From NCBI RefSeq assembly GCF_000802225.1, contig NZ_JTDI01000005.1, forward strand, positions 186,001-250,000: 64,000 nt of DNA, written 5' to 3'. The notes beneath the pieces are model-generated. The model worked only from the letters and a program-made list of their open reading frames with translations. It ran no database searches and was not told where the DNA came from. This DNA comes from Novosphingobium malaysiense. GTDB lineage: Bacteria; Pseudomonadota; Alphaproteobacteria; Sphingomonadales; Sphingomonadaceae. The position numbers and the translations under genes were made by a program. Below, in pieces: positions 33,550 through 41,859 of the stretch; position 1 is the first letter of the stretch, and each line of letters starts with the position of its first letter.

Positions 33550-34868
33550 GCTGTCTGTCCTTGTTGCATGTCGACGGCCGCGCGGCTGCGGCCGAATAGA
33601 GTTCCGGCAAGAGTGGCAAGGCCCGCCGTCAGCAGCAGCACACCGGTCGTCTGCGACGAGCCCTGCACGACGAGAAGCTGCGCGATGAACGGCACCGCCG
33701 CACCGCCGAGAATGCCGCCGAGGTTGAAGGCGAGCGAAACGCCGGTGTAGCGCGAACGCACTGGAAAGAGCGTCGCCAGCCAGCTGCCCAGCGGTCCGTT
33801 GTTGAAGCCCAGCACCAGCATCGCGGCACACAGGGTCTCCCCGGCGAGCGTCAACGATCCCGATCGCAGGCCCGCCTCGAACACCGTGCCGACGGCGATC
33901 GTCGCGCAGGCACCGCCCGCAAGAACCAAGCGCGATCCGATGCGATCCGCCAGGATGCCGGCGAGCAGGATCCCCACGACGTAAAAGCAGTTCGCGATCA
34001 TCTGCAGCATCAGGAAGTCCGCGCGCGCAAAGCCGATCTGGTCGACCGCCAGCGCCAGCGCGAAGGATGTCGCGAGGTAGAACACCGCGAAAGTCGAGAC
34101 CACGCCCGCCGCCCCGGCGAGGACCTGCAGGCCATGGCGCCCAATGATCTCGAACAGCGGAATGCGGACCACCTCTTCCTTGTCGAGCGCGGCCTGGAAT
34201 TGGGGCGTCTCCTCGATCTTCAGGCGGATCCACAGGCCAAGCATGACGAGCACAGCGCTGCCCAGGAATGGGATGCGCCAGCCCCAGGCCATGAACTGGG
34301 CATCGTCGAGCAGGACGCCGAGCAGGAGAAACACGCCGTTTGCGGCAAAGAAGCCTATCGGCGAGCCGAGCTGCATGATCGAAACGAAGCGCCCCTCCCA
34401 CCCGGAAGGCGCATGTTCGGCAGTGAGCAGCGCCGCACCGCCCCATTCGCCGCCCAGTCCGAAGCCCTGTCCGAAGCGCATCAGGCACAGCAGGGCAGGC
34501 GCGATCCAGCCCGCCGTCGCATAGGTAGGCAGCAGGGCAATGGCGAATGTCGACAGACCCATCATCAGCAGAGAGACGACCAGCGTCGACTTGCGGCCCA
34601 CCCGGTCCCCGAAATGGCCGAAGGCGATGGCACCGACAGGCCGGGCAAGGAACGCAAGGCCGAAACTGGCGAAGGCCAGCAGTGTCTGCGCGGCGGGGGA
34701 GGAGGCGGGAAAGAACAACGGACCGAACACCAGCGCGGCTGCGGTGCCGTAGATGAAGAAGTCGTAGAACTCGACCGCCGTCCCCATCAGCGCGGCTGCG
34801 AGCACGCGCCGCTTGGCCCGCATCGGGCCGTGGCCGGCTTTCGCCAACGTCGCAGGCGCGCCCGGCAT
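33546..34868 (-). CDS. MFS transporter, metabolite:H+ symporter (MHS) type
   Basis: A 440-residue inner-membrane protein with about 12 helices. AVEFYDFFIYGTAAALVFGPLFFP and the loop motif GHFGDRVGRKSTLV are diagnostic of the MHS group (shikimate, proline/betaine, alpha-ketoglutarate and dicarboxylate symporters). RFGQGFGLGGEWGGAALLTAEHAP is a second marker. It is expected to import an organic acid with protons, probably the substrate of the CoA-transferase/hydratase/lyase genes around it. The gene overlaps the hydratase by four bases and starts three bases beyond the SMP-30 stop. Confidence 0.92.
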   Translation of the reverse strand: MPGAPATLAKAGHGPMRAKRRVLAAALMGTAVEFYDFFIYGTAAALVFGPLFFPASSPAAQTLLAFASFGLAFLARPVGAIAFGHFGDRVGRKSTLVVSLLMMGLSTFAIALLPTYATAGWIAPALLCLMRFGQGFGLGGEWGGAALLTAEHAPSGWEGRFVSIMQLGSPIGFFAANGVFLLLGVLLDDAQFMAWGWRIPFLGSAVLVMLGLWIRLKIEETPQFQAALDKEEVVRIPLFEIIGRHGLQVLAGAAGVVSTFAVFYLATSFALALAVDQIGFARADFLMLQMIANCFYVVGILLAGILADRIGSRLVLAGGACATIAVGTVFEAGLRSGSLTLAGETLCAAMLVLGFNNGPLGSWLATLFPVRSRYTGVSLAFNLGGILGGAAVPFIAQLLVVQGSSQTTGVLLLTAGLATLAGTLFGRSRAAVDMQQGQTA

Positions 34869-34871
34869 CGC

Positions 34872-35822
34872 TCAGCCCCGCTGGTGGAGCAGCGGCAGGC
34901 CCGCGCGCGGCCAGTCCACGGCGACAAGCAGGCCGCCGCCCGATACGGTGATGTAGGCCGTCTTCATGTCAGGCCCACCGAAGCAGATATTGGTGCAGTA
35001 GGGCTCGGGACCTTCCCAGTATTCCAGCTTCTCGCCTTCGGGAGAGAACACGGTAATCCCGCCGGTGACCAGCGTGCCGACGCAGATGTTGCCGTTTTCC
35101 TCGAGCGCCATGGAATCGAAGCGCTGGTAGCCGGTCGCCTGGCCGATCAGCTTGCCGCCGTTGGGCGAAGGCCAGGGCACCTTGCCCACTTCGCTGCGCC
35201 CGGTGACCGGCCAGTGCCACAGCCGTCCGGTCTCGGTTTCCGAGACGTAGAGCGTCCCTTCGTCGGGCGACAGGCCGCAACCATTGGGTGTCAGCATCGG
35301 AAAGATGACCTGCCTGATCCACGAGCCATCCGCCGCCGCATGATAGACCGCGCCGCAGTCCATCACCCGGCCATAGGTCTTGCCGTGATCGGTAAACCAC
35401 ATGTCGCCATTGGCATCGAAGACGATGTCGTTGGGCCCCATGATTTGGTTGCCCTCGCAATGGGTGTAGAGCGTGGTGACTTCACCGCTATCCAGATCGA
35501 CGCGCTGGATCGAGCCGCCGGCATAATCGTCCGCCCGGCCGTGGGGCCGGCGGTAGCCCTTCACGCCGAAGATGTCTTCGCTCAGCCAGTGGAAACCGCC
35601 GTTGTTGCAGACGTAGCAGGCGCCGTCAGGGCCGATCGCGGCGCCGTTGGGGCCGCCGCCGAGTTCGGCCGTCACCTGCTTGGACCCGTCGGGCTGAACG
35701 CGGATGAGACGCCCGCCCTTGATCTCCACCACCAGCACCGAACCGTCAGCGAGCGCGATCGGCCCTTCGGGAAATTCCAGCCCCTCCGCGATTACCCGGT
35801 ATTCCAGTTTCCGGCGTTCCAT
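34872..35822 (-). CDS. SMP-30/gluconolactonase-type lactonase
   Basis: A 316-residue six-bladed propeller protein: GLEFPEGPIALADGSVLVVE near the start supplies the metal-ligand Glu, NGAAIGPDGACYVCNN follows, GPNDIVFDANGDMWFTDHG carries the Asn of the active site, and NGCGLSPDEGTLYVSETE the Asp. Family members open lactones. ATG 35822 follows ggagaggaagg; an upstream extension to 35939 is arginine/serine-rich and implausible. In this operon a lactone intermediate or side product is implied, but none is known. Confidence 0.9.
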   Translation of the reverse strand: MERRKLEYRVIAEGLEFPEGPIALADGSVLVVEIKGGRLIRVQPDGSKQVTAELGGGPNGAAIGPDGACYVCNNGGFHWLSEDIFGVKGYRRPHGRADDYAGGSIQRVDLDSGEVTTLYTHCEGNQIMGPNDIVFDANGDMWFTDHGKTYGRVMDCGAVYHAAADGSWIRQVIFPMLTPNGCGLSPDEGTLYVSETETGRLWHWPVTGRSEVGKVPWPSPNGGKLIGQATGYQRFDSMALEENGNICVGTLVTGGITVFSPEGEKLEYWEGPEPYCTNICFGGPDMKTAYITVSGGGLLVAVDWPRAGLPLLHQRG

Positions 35823-35844
35823 CCTTCCTCTCCCCATCCGGCCT

Positions 35845-36768
35845 TTACGGCTTCTTCGCGTCGATGACTTCGATGATCGCCGGGAAGTATTTCTCCCCGA
35901 TCCCCCTATCGATGGCGGCCTGATAGTATTCGGCGGCAAGGCGCGGCAGGCGGGGTTCCACGCCCATCTGTTCGGCCAGTTCGATGGTGTAGCCGATGTC
36001 CTTGAGGGCGTAGGGCATCGGGAAGGCCTTCGCCGGGAACTCGCGTGGGGCCATGGCCTTCTTCGCGTGGGTCTGAAGCGCGAAGGAATTGCCCGAGCCG
36101 AGCCCCACGGCCTCGATGAGCTTTTCGGCGGTGACGCCCGCGCGTTCGGCCACCACCATCATCTCGGCAATGGCGGCGACCTGCTCGAACAGCAGCGTGT
36201 TGTTGATGAGCTTGACCACCTGCCCGCAGCCGACATCGCCGCATAGGGTCACGTCCGAGCCCATATAGCGCAGCAACGGTTCGATCCGGGCGAAGAGCGC
36301 CTCGCTTGCGCCGACCATGATTGAGAGCGTGCCGTCGATCGCGGCCTGCCGGGTACGCGCAACGGGCGCGTCGGCGAAGGACAGGCCCTTGTCGGCCACA
36401 ATGGCGGCTGCGGCCCGTGCATCCGCCACGCTTGTGGTGGAAAGATCGACGACCACGGTGTCCGGTCCGGCATGCGCGGCGATCTCTTCGCACACGGCCA
36501 TGACCTGCTGTCCGCCGGGCAGCGAGAGGAAGATGACTTGCGCGTTTCGCGCGACGTCCGCGACCGACCCGGCCGCCTTCGCGCCACCGGCGACCTGCGC
36601 GGCCAGCGCGTCGGGGTTCATGTCGAAGGCATGGAGAGGGGCAGGGTGCTTCTTCACCGCGTTGGCGCACATGCCGCCACCCATCACTCCCAGGCCGATG
36701 AAGCCCAGAACCGGCGTGTCAGCTTCGGTGTTCGTTCCGGCCCATGCCGGAGATGCCGTTTCGTTCAT
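35845..36768 (-). CDS. 3-Hydroxyisobutyrate dehydrogenase-family oxidoreductase
   Basis: A 307-residue beta-hydroxyacid dehydrogenase. GFIGLGVMGGGMCANAVKKH is the NAD(P) Rossmann motif. FADAPVARTRQAAIDGTLSIMVG matches the substrate signature, although Ser of the usual APVSGG is Ala-Arg-Thr here. GCGQVVKLINNTLLF carries the catalytic Lys. It would oxidise a 3-hydroxy acid to the semialdehyde or keto acid, possibly feeding the aldehyde dehydrogenase of the operon. ATG 36768 follows gggaagg. The changed substrate loop argues against ordinary 3-hydroxyisobutyrate. Confidence 0.9.
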   Translation of the reverse strand: MNETASPAWAGTNTEADTPVLGFIGLGVMGGGMCANAVKKHPAPLHAFDMNPDALAAQVAGGAKAAGSVADVARNAQVIFLSLPGGQQVMAVCEEIAAHAGPDTVVVDLSTTSVADARAAAAIVADKGLSFADAPVARTRQAAIDGTLSIMVGASEALFARIEPLLRYMGSDVTLCGDVGCGQVVKLINNTLLFEQVAAIAEMMVVAERAGVTAEKLIEAVGLGSGNSFALQTHAKKAMAPREFPAKAFPMPYALKDIGYTIELAEQMGVEPRLPRLAAEYYQAAIDRGIGEKYFPAIIEVIDAKKP

Positions 36769-36817
36769 CCTTCCCAAGGCCCTCTTTCTTGTGTTCCGGG
36801 CGCCTGCCGGTTCGTGG

Positions 36818-38011
36818 TCAGTAGATCACTTCGGCTTCTTCCAGTCGCTTGCGTTCTGCCTGACTCATTCCGAGCAGGTCTCCATAGACGAAATCCTCAT
36901 GTTCCCCGAGCTTGGGTGTCCCGCGATCGATGCCGATCTCCGCGCCTTTCGACAGGCGCATGGGCACGCCCACCGCGGCGCGGCGCTTGCCGTCCGGTTC
37001 GGAAACCTCGACAATGGCGTGGCGCTGGTGAAGGTGCGGATCGGCGGCGATCTCGGGCGTCGTCCAAGAGGCATGGGCGCCGATGCCGGCAGACTGCAGG
37101 CGCTCGGCGGCCGCGTTTGCATCCTGCGTGGCCGTCCAACCGGAAACGATCGCATCGAGTGCCTCGCTGTTGGCGCGGCGCGCTTCGGCGGTTGCGAAGC
37201 GGGCGTCGTCGGAAAGCTCCGGCTGGCCGATGAGGTTCGCCAGTGCGCGCCATTCGGCGTCGTTATCGACTCCCAGCGCCAGCCAGCGGTCCTCGCCGCT
37301 GGCCGGATAGACCCCGTGCGGGGCCATGCGCGGGTGCGTGTTGCCCATGCGGTGGGGCTTTCCGCCGGCAGCGGCAAGCAGGAGCATGTCGCCCACCAGC
37401 GAGGCAGCGACTTCGCGCGCGGCGACATCTACGTGGCTGCCATGTCCGGTGGCGCGGCGCCGATGCAGTGCGGCCATGACAGCGGTGGCCGCGTTCATGC
37501 CCACGGTATGGTCCATGACGTGCCGGATCTCGACCGGCGGGCCGTCTTCATATCCGGTCAGCTCGCCGAGCCCGCCCCAGGCACCGAACAGCGGCGCATA
37601 GCCGGCGAAGTGCGAGTCCGGGCCGCTCTGTCCGGAGGAAGAAACGGAAAGCATGACGATGTCATCCTTCACCGCTTTCAACGCCTCGTACCCCAGTCCG
37701 AGCCGGCCCATCACACCGGGCCGGAAGCTTTCGGAAGCGATGTCGCTCACCGCCACGATGCGCTTGGCTAGTGCAATGCCCTCGCTCTTCTTCAGGTTGA
37801 TGCGAACCGACAGCTTGGTCGAGGCCACCTGATCGAATGTCGCAGGGCCCATGCGGCCATAGACCGGATGCGGCTTACGAAAGGCGTCGAGGCGCATGGC
37901 GCTTTCGATCTTGATGACTTCCGCACCGAGCTGCGAAAGCAGATGGGTGCAGAACGGCCCGGCATTGTGCACGGTAAAGTCGGCGATGCGGATACCGGAA
38001 AGGGGTTTCAT
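36818..38011 (-). CDS. CaiB/BaiF (family III) CoA-transferase
   Basis: A 397-residue family III CoA-transferase. KPLSGIRIADFTVHNAGPFCTHLLSQLGAEVIKIES is the canonical N-terminus; the family's catalytic Asp region corresponds to the VMDHTVGMNAATAVMAAL / DVAAREV area. These enzymes move CoA between carboxylates as an interlocked homodimer. ATG 38011 is four bases from the preceding CaiB gene's stop, so the two may form a heteromer. Substrate pair unknown; mesaconate, itaconate or succinyl types are possible given the downstream hydratase and lyase. Confidence 0.92.
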   Translation of the reverse strand: MKPLSGIRIADFTVHNAGPFCTHLLSQLGAEVIKIESAMRLDAFRKPHPVYGRMGPATFDQVASTKLSVRINLKKSEGIALAKRIVAVSDIASESFRPGVMGRLGLGYEALKAVKDDIVMLSVSSSGQSGPDSHFAGYAPLFGAWGGLGELTGYEDGPPVEIRHVMDHTVGMNAATAVMAALHRRRATGHGSHVDVAAREVAASLVGDMLLLAAAGGKPHRMGNTHPRMAPHGVYPASGEDRWLALGVDNDAEWRALANLIGQPELSDDARFATAEARRANSEALDAIVSGWTATQDANAAAERLQSAGIGAHASWTTPEIAADPHLHQRHAIVEVSEPDGKRRAAVGVPMRLSKGAEIGIDRGTPKLGEHEDFVYGDLLGMSQAERKRLEEAEVIY

Positions 38012-38015
38012 CGGA

Positions 38016-39200
38016 TCAGCCCTCCGCCGAGGCGGCTTCGCGCGCCGTGTCGAGTGCGGGGTCCAGTGCAGGCGGGCCAGCGCGCAGCGAGAGCGGGGTC
38101 TCGTCGAAGTGAAAGGGCGAAACCAGCACGTCGACCGGTCCCGCGCCATCGATATTCACCTTCTGGAACAGGCCGCGGTGCCATTCCTGATCGCCTGAGA
38201 GGATCTCGGCCGGGGTCTTGTAGCGGGCCAGCGGTACCCCCAGTTTCTGCCCCGCATTGACGATGTCATCGACCTTGCGGACCGATGCCCATTCGCGAAT
38301 GTGGCGGTTGATCTCCGGTCCCCGCCGGCTGCGCTCGAGACTGTCGGCCAGCGCCGGGTCGAGAGCCCATTCGGGGCATCCGAGCAGTTCCACAAGCCCG
38401 TCCCACTGGCGCTGTTCGAGTGTCAGCATTTCAAGGTAGCCGTCCGCGCAGGGGATTACGCCGCCGTAGCGGAAACTGCGTTCGACGCGATGTTCTATCG
38501 ATCCGTCACCAAGACGCTGGATGGCAAAGGCGCCGACGGCAAGATTGGCATCCTGGCAGGATATGTCCACGTACTGGCCGCCGCATTCGGGGCGTGCCCA
38601 GAGCGCGGAGAGGGCCCCCAGCGCCGCCGCGATTCCGCCCTGCATGGCGCCAAAATGCCCCCCTATCTTGAGCGGGGCGCGGTCCGGAAACATCTCCACG
38701 GCCAGGCCGTTGGGCAACAGGTTGCCTTCGCCGCCGGCGTGCTGGATCACTACGTCCTCGCCTTTCCAGTCCGCCTTGGGGCCATAGGCGCCGAAAGGCA
38801 GGACCGAGACGTGGACGAGGTTCGGGAACTGTTCGGACAGGCTCGTCTCGTCGATGCCCAGCTTCTCCCTCGCAGCAACCGGCGTGTCGTCGATGAACAC
38901 GTCGGAGCCGGTCAGACATTCGGCGAGGCGGGCCTGTCCTTCGGGCGCGGTGAGATCAATCACCCCGCTCTCCATCCCGGCTGCAAGGTAGGCGAAAAGA
39001 GCGCTCTCCTTACTCTCGTTGCCGCTTGCATCGGGAAGAAATGGGGGCTGCCTGCGGAGAGGAGTGCCGCCTTCGGGTTCGACGAGCAGGACCTGCGCGC
39101 CCATCGTTCCCAGCATGCGCCCGGCATAGGCCGCCGCCACGCCGGAAGCGTGAACGACGACCTTCAGGCCGGACAATGGTGTGCCATCCTCTCCGGTCAT
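38016..39200 (-). CDS. CaiB/BaiF (family III) CoA-transferase, divergent
   Basis: A 394-residue relative of the neighbouring CoA-transferase: SGLKVVVHASGVAAAYAGRMLGTMGAQVLLVEPEGGTPLR, then QHAGGEGNLLPNG and DISCQDANLAVGAFAIQRLG. The family's usual DxxxGPxxxxxLadlGAdVikiE start is eroded (HASGVAAAYAGRMLGTMGAQV). It may therefore be a partner subunit of the 36818 protein or have a different acceptor. ATG 39200 is 11 bases from the MaoC gene stop. The frame opens upstream to 39416, but that part overlaps MaoC. Confidence 0.88.
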   Translation of the reverse strand: MTGEDGTPLSGLKVVVHASGVAAAYAGRMLGTMGAQVLLVEPEGGTPLRRQPPFLPDASGNESKESALFAYLAAGMESGVIDLTAPEGQARLAECLTGSDVFIDDTPVAAREKLGIDETSLSEQFPNLVHVSVLPFGAYGPKADWKGEDVVIQHAGGEGNLLPNGLAVEMFPDRAPLKIGGHFGAMQGGIAAALGALSALWARPECGGQYVDISCQDANLAVGAFAIQRLGDGSIEHRVERSFRYGGVIPCADGYLEMLTLEQRQWDGLVELLGCPEWALDPALADSLERSRRGPEINRHIREWASVRKVDDIVNAGQKLGVPLARYKTPAEILSGDQEWHRGLFQKVNIDGAGPVDVLVSPFHFDETPLSLRAGPPALDPALDTAREAASAEG

Positions 39201-39211
39201 TGCCGCTGTCC

Positions 39212-40420
39212 TCAGCGCACGACGGGCAGTTCGAGGTCGCAGTCGCGACCGTCGAAGAATACCTTGTGCTCCGGGTTCAGCGAGGGAAGCAGCACCGTGG
39301 CGAGGCCCGGCGTGGTCAGTTCGCCGCGCTGGTTCTCGCCGCGGATCTCGATGTCGACGAGGGCATGGCCGTCCTTGACGTACTTGCGCGTGACCTTGCC
39401 GCGCGCCCAGGTGCAATCGCCCATGATGTTGAACCCACGCATCTGCGTGCGCACGCGCTTGAGGAACGCGGCGTCACCCATCCAGTTGGTGACCAGCGAG
39501 GCCATCCACGAGCTGCGCTGCGGTCCGTAGTCGTACACGCCGGGAACGCCCACATCCTTGGCGGTGGATTCGCGGTGGTGGCCGATGCCGGTGTATTCGA
39601 TGCCGCCGCCCGCTTCGGGGTTTCGGAAGAAGTGGCCGGGGTGCTTGACCGCGTTCTTGAAGATCACGCCATGCGTGTGGCCACGGCCCGACCCGACGAG
39701 GAAGCCCATCGTGTCCATCAGGCTGAGCGGGCCGCGCACGATCTCGGGCAGTTCCTCGCCCTCCTGCACTTCATCCCAGTAGCGCACGTTGGTGCCGCGC
39801 ATGTTCTTTTCTTCGTTCAGGATCGCATTATCGATCTTCGCGAAGTCCTCGGCCGAGTATTCGTGCGTCTTGATCTCGGAGTACTTGCCGGCATCGCGTG
39901 CGGCCTTGCGTTCGTGCCGGGTGCAGGTGCCGAGAGCGCGGGCGACCAGATCGCCGTTCTGGTTGGCATAGCTGGCTTCGACGTACTGGAGCACCAGCGT
40001 GCCGGAGAACTTCGATTCCTTGACGTCGATGCCGACGACGCGCTCGATCGCGGTGATGCGGTCGCCGGGGCGCACGTGGCGGAACAGTTCCCAGTCGTTA
40101 CCGGCATAGAAGCCGTGGACACCGGGAAGGCCCCAGCGGGTGCGGCCGACCCAGCCGAACGCCATCGGGAAATTCGGATGCGCGACGATCGAACCGTAGC
40201 GCGACAGGCGGCCATGTTCCTCGTCCCGGTAGAGCGGGTTGAGATCGCCGATACCGTTGCACCAGTTGCGCATGGTGTCGGCCGTGGCGTCCTGGAGATA
40301 GGGGCCTTCGGGGCGCAGCTGCATGCCGATCATGTTTTCGGCGGCCTTGATCGCCTCGGGCGTGATCTTCCCCTCGGCCGGCGCGCCGCCGACATCCTTT
40401 TCCTTCGTTTCAACGGTCAT
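39212..40420 (-). CDS. MaoC-family dehydratase with two hotdog domains
   Basis: A 402-residue protein. The N-terminal FAS1-like dehydratase domain includes ADTMRNWCNGIGDLNPLYRDEEHGRLSRYGSIVAHPNFPMAF, with the D-x4-H hydratase type of dyad. The second half contains RYWDEVQEGEELPEIVRGPLSLMDTMGFL, GRGHTHG and RSSWMASLVTNWMGD. It probably hydrates or dehydrates an enoyl-CoA of unusual size. It is the first gene of the nine-gene minus-strand operon, with an operator-like palindrome 65-76 bases upstream. Not close to the smaller MaoC protein at 32719. Confidence 0.88.
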   Translation of the reverse strand: MTVETKEKDVGGAPAEGKITPEAIKAAENMIGMQLRPEGPYLQDATADTMRNWCNGIGDLNPLYRDEEHGRLSRYGSIVAHPNFPMAFGWVGRTRWGLPGVHGFYAGNDWELFRHVRPGDRITAIERVVGIDVKESKFSGTLVLQYVEASYANQNGDLVARALGTCTRHERKAARDAGKYSEIKTHEYSAEDFAKIDNAILNEEKNMRGTNVRYWDEVQEGEELPEIVRGPLSLMDTMGFLVGSGRGHTHGVIFKNAVKHPGHFFRNPEAGGGIEYTGIGHHRESTAKDVGVPGVYDYGPQRSSWMASLVTNWMGDAAFLKRVRTQMRGFNIMGDCTWARGKVTRKYVKDGHALVDIEIRGENQRGELTTPGLATVLLPSLNPEHKVFFDGRDCDLELPVVR

Positions 40421-40484
40421 TGGTGGCTCCTTGTGTCGGCGCTCGATCGGGAACCATGCCCGTCGCCGTGTTCATGTATAATGG

Positions 40485-40496
40485 ATAATGCATTAT
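40485..40496. promoter_or_regulatory. Palindromic operator ATAATGCATTAT (copy 1)
   Basis: A perfect 12-bp palindrome in an AT-rich island (40475-40500) upstream of the MaoC-CaiB operon that starts at 40420. The identical sequence occurs at 43099-43110 before the CaiB-GntR operon. Likely the binding site of the FCD-type GntR protein encoded between them. Confidence 0.72.
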
Positions 40497-40576
40497 TTGT
40501 CGAAAGGCGAAGAGTCCAGTCCCGGACCGGTCGGTCCGCAGCGCGGTATCGCCTCGGTGATGTCAGGTGAGGGCGG

Positions 40577-41158
40577 TCAGGCCGCCCAGTCGAACTCGGT
40601 GCTCGCCACGATTTGTCCGTAGCGGCCCAGGCAGGCGATCGCGTGCATGTGCTCGTCGGGCGTGACCCCGGCGCAGCAATCCTCGAGGATTACCACCTCG
40701 TAATCGCGGTCATGCGCTTCGCGCGCGCCGGAATGGACCACGCCATTGGTCGAAACGCCGCACATGACGATGCGCTCAACCTTGGTGGCGCGCAGGATCG
40801 CTTCGAGCGAGGTGGCGTAGAAGGGGCTTACGCGGTGCTTGACGATGTCGAAGTCCTGCGGCTCGGGCGCAATCGACGCGTGCACTTCGGTGCCCCAGGT
40901 GCCGAGCTGGAAGATCCCGTTTTTCCGCGCGCCCGAGAATATCGGGGAGGCCTCGGGTGCTTCGCGGTAGTCGCTGGAAAAGCCCACGCGGACATAGCCG
41001 ATCAGCGCCCCGGCCGAGCGCGCCGCCGCGATGGCTGCCTTGGTGCTGTCCAGCACGCCGCGTTCCTTCACCTCCACGCCGTAAGTCTGGGCGTTGAAGC
41101 CGTCCTCGGCGACGAGGTCGTTCATCATGTCCATGACGAGGAAGAGCGTCTTTTTCAT
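40577..41158 (-). CDS. Isochorismatase-like cysteine hydrolase
   Basis: A 193-residue hydrolase of the isochorismatase/nicotinamidase superfamily. Catalytic triad residues are visible: Asp about 10 in FLVMDMMNDL, Lys about 107 in VKHRVSPFYAT and Cys about 133 in VMCGVSTNGVV. Metal-binding His residues of true nicotinamidases are absent, so it is probably an N-carbamoyl-, amide- or thioester-type hydrolase. ATG 41158 is preferred to ATG 41167 for ribosome-site spacing. Third gene after CaiB and GntR in one operon. Confidence 0.86.
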   Translation of the reverse strand: MKKTLFLVMDMMNDLVAEDGFNAQTYGVEVKERGVLDSTKAAIAAARSAGALIGYVRVGFSSDYREAPEASPIFSGARKNGIFQLGTWGTEVHASIAPEPQDFDIVKHRVSPFYATSLEAILRATKVERIVMCGVSTNGVVHSGAREAHDRDYEVVILEDCCAGVTPDEHMHAIACLGRYGQIVASTEFDWAA

Positions 41159-41163
41159 CGCGA

Positions 41164-41859
41164 TCATTTCTCCGTGCGGTTGGGGGTGACCGGCGTGTCT
41201 GTCGCACGATCCTGCGCGACAGACTGGCGCAGCTCGTTGAATCCGGCCTCGATATGCTGGCGCGTCGCGAGCATGGCGGCTGCGCTGTCCCCGGCGATCA
41301 GGGCGGCGAGCATCTCGTCGTGTTCGTCGGCGGCGCGGCTGACGCGGCCCTTGAGGCGGTTGATGAGATCGAACGGGTAACGGGCCCAGAGAATCTGCAC
41401 GAAGTGCAGGGTCTGCGGCAGGGCGGCGACTTCGAACATGCGGTGGTGGAAACGGTAGTTTGCGGCGCGTGCCGCTTCATTGTCACCCGCCTCGAAAGCG
41501 GTGGCGAACTCGCTGGCGAGCACCTTGAGTTCGGCGATGTCCTCGCCGGTCACGCGTTCCACCGCGCCTTTGACAAGTTGGGTTTCGAGCAGGATGCGCA
41601 GCGAGAGAACCTCGCGCGAAGCCTCGATGTCGAAGGGCGCGACGGTTGCGCCGCGATAGCTGTCGCCCAGCACGTATCCTTCGGCGGCCAGGAGCTTGAG
41701 CGCCTCGCGCACCGGCGTGATGCTGGTGTTCAGCATGGTCGCGATTTCCTGCTGCTTGAGCCGCGTTCCACGCGGATACCGGCCGGAAATGATGCCTTCA
41801 CGCAGGAAATCAGCGACTTGCTCTTCCTTCGTGCGAAACTGCATCATCTGTTTCATCAT
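41164..41859 (-). CDS. GntR-family regulator, FCD subgroup
   Basis: A 231-residue regulator. The winged helix is at about residues 10-78 (EEQVADFLREGIISGRYPRGTRLKQQEIATMLNTSITPVREALKLLAAEGYV). The C-terminal all-helical FCD domain (LSLRILLETQLVKGAVERV, NYRFHHRMFEVAALPQ) often binds an organic acid. The start overlaps the CaiB stop (ATGATGA), so the two are co-expressed. It very likely binds the ATAATGCATTAT palindromes at 40485 and 43099 and controls both CoA-transferase operons, including itself. Confidence 0.93.
   Translation of the reverse strand: MMKQMMQFRTKEEQVADFLREGIISGRYPRGTRLKQQEIATMLNTSITPVREALKLLAAEGYVLGDSYRGATVAPFDIEASREVLSLRILLETQLVKGAVERVTGEDIAELKVLASEFATAFEAGDNEAARAANYRFHHRMFEVAALPQTLHFVQILWARYPFDLINRLKGRVSRAADEHDEMLAALIAGDSAAAMLATRQHIEAGFNELRQSVAQDRATDTPVTPNRTEK

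Noticed and set aside
34134..35867. 577-codon plus-strand frame
   Set aside because: Runs opposite the MHS transporter and SMP-30 genes, both of which have clear motifs.
39026..40570. 514-codon plus-strand frame
   Set aside because: Opposite the MaoC gene; Ala/Val/Asp-rich shadow of the third codon position.
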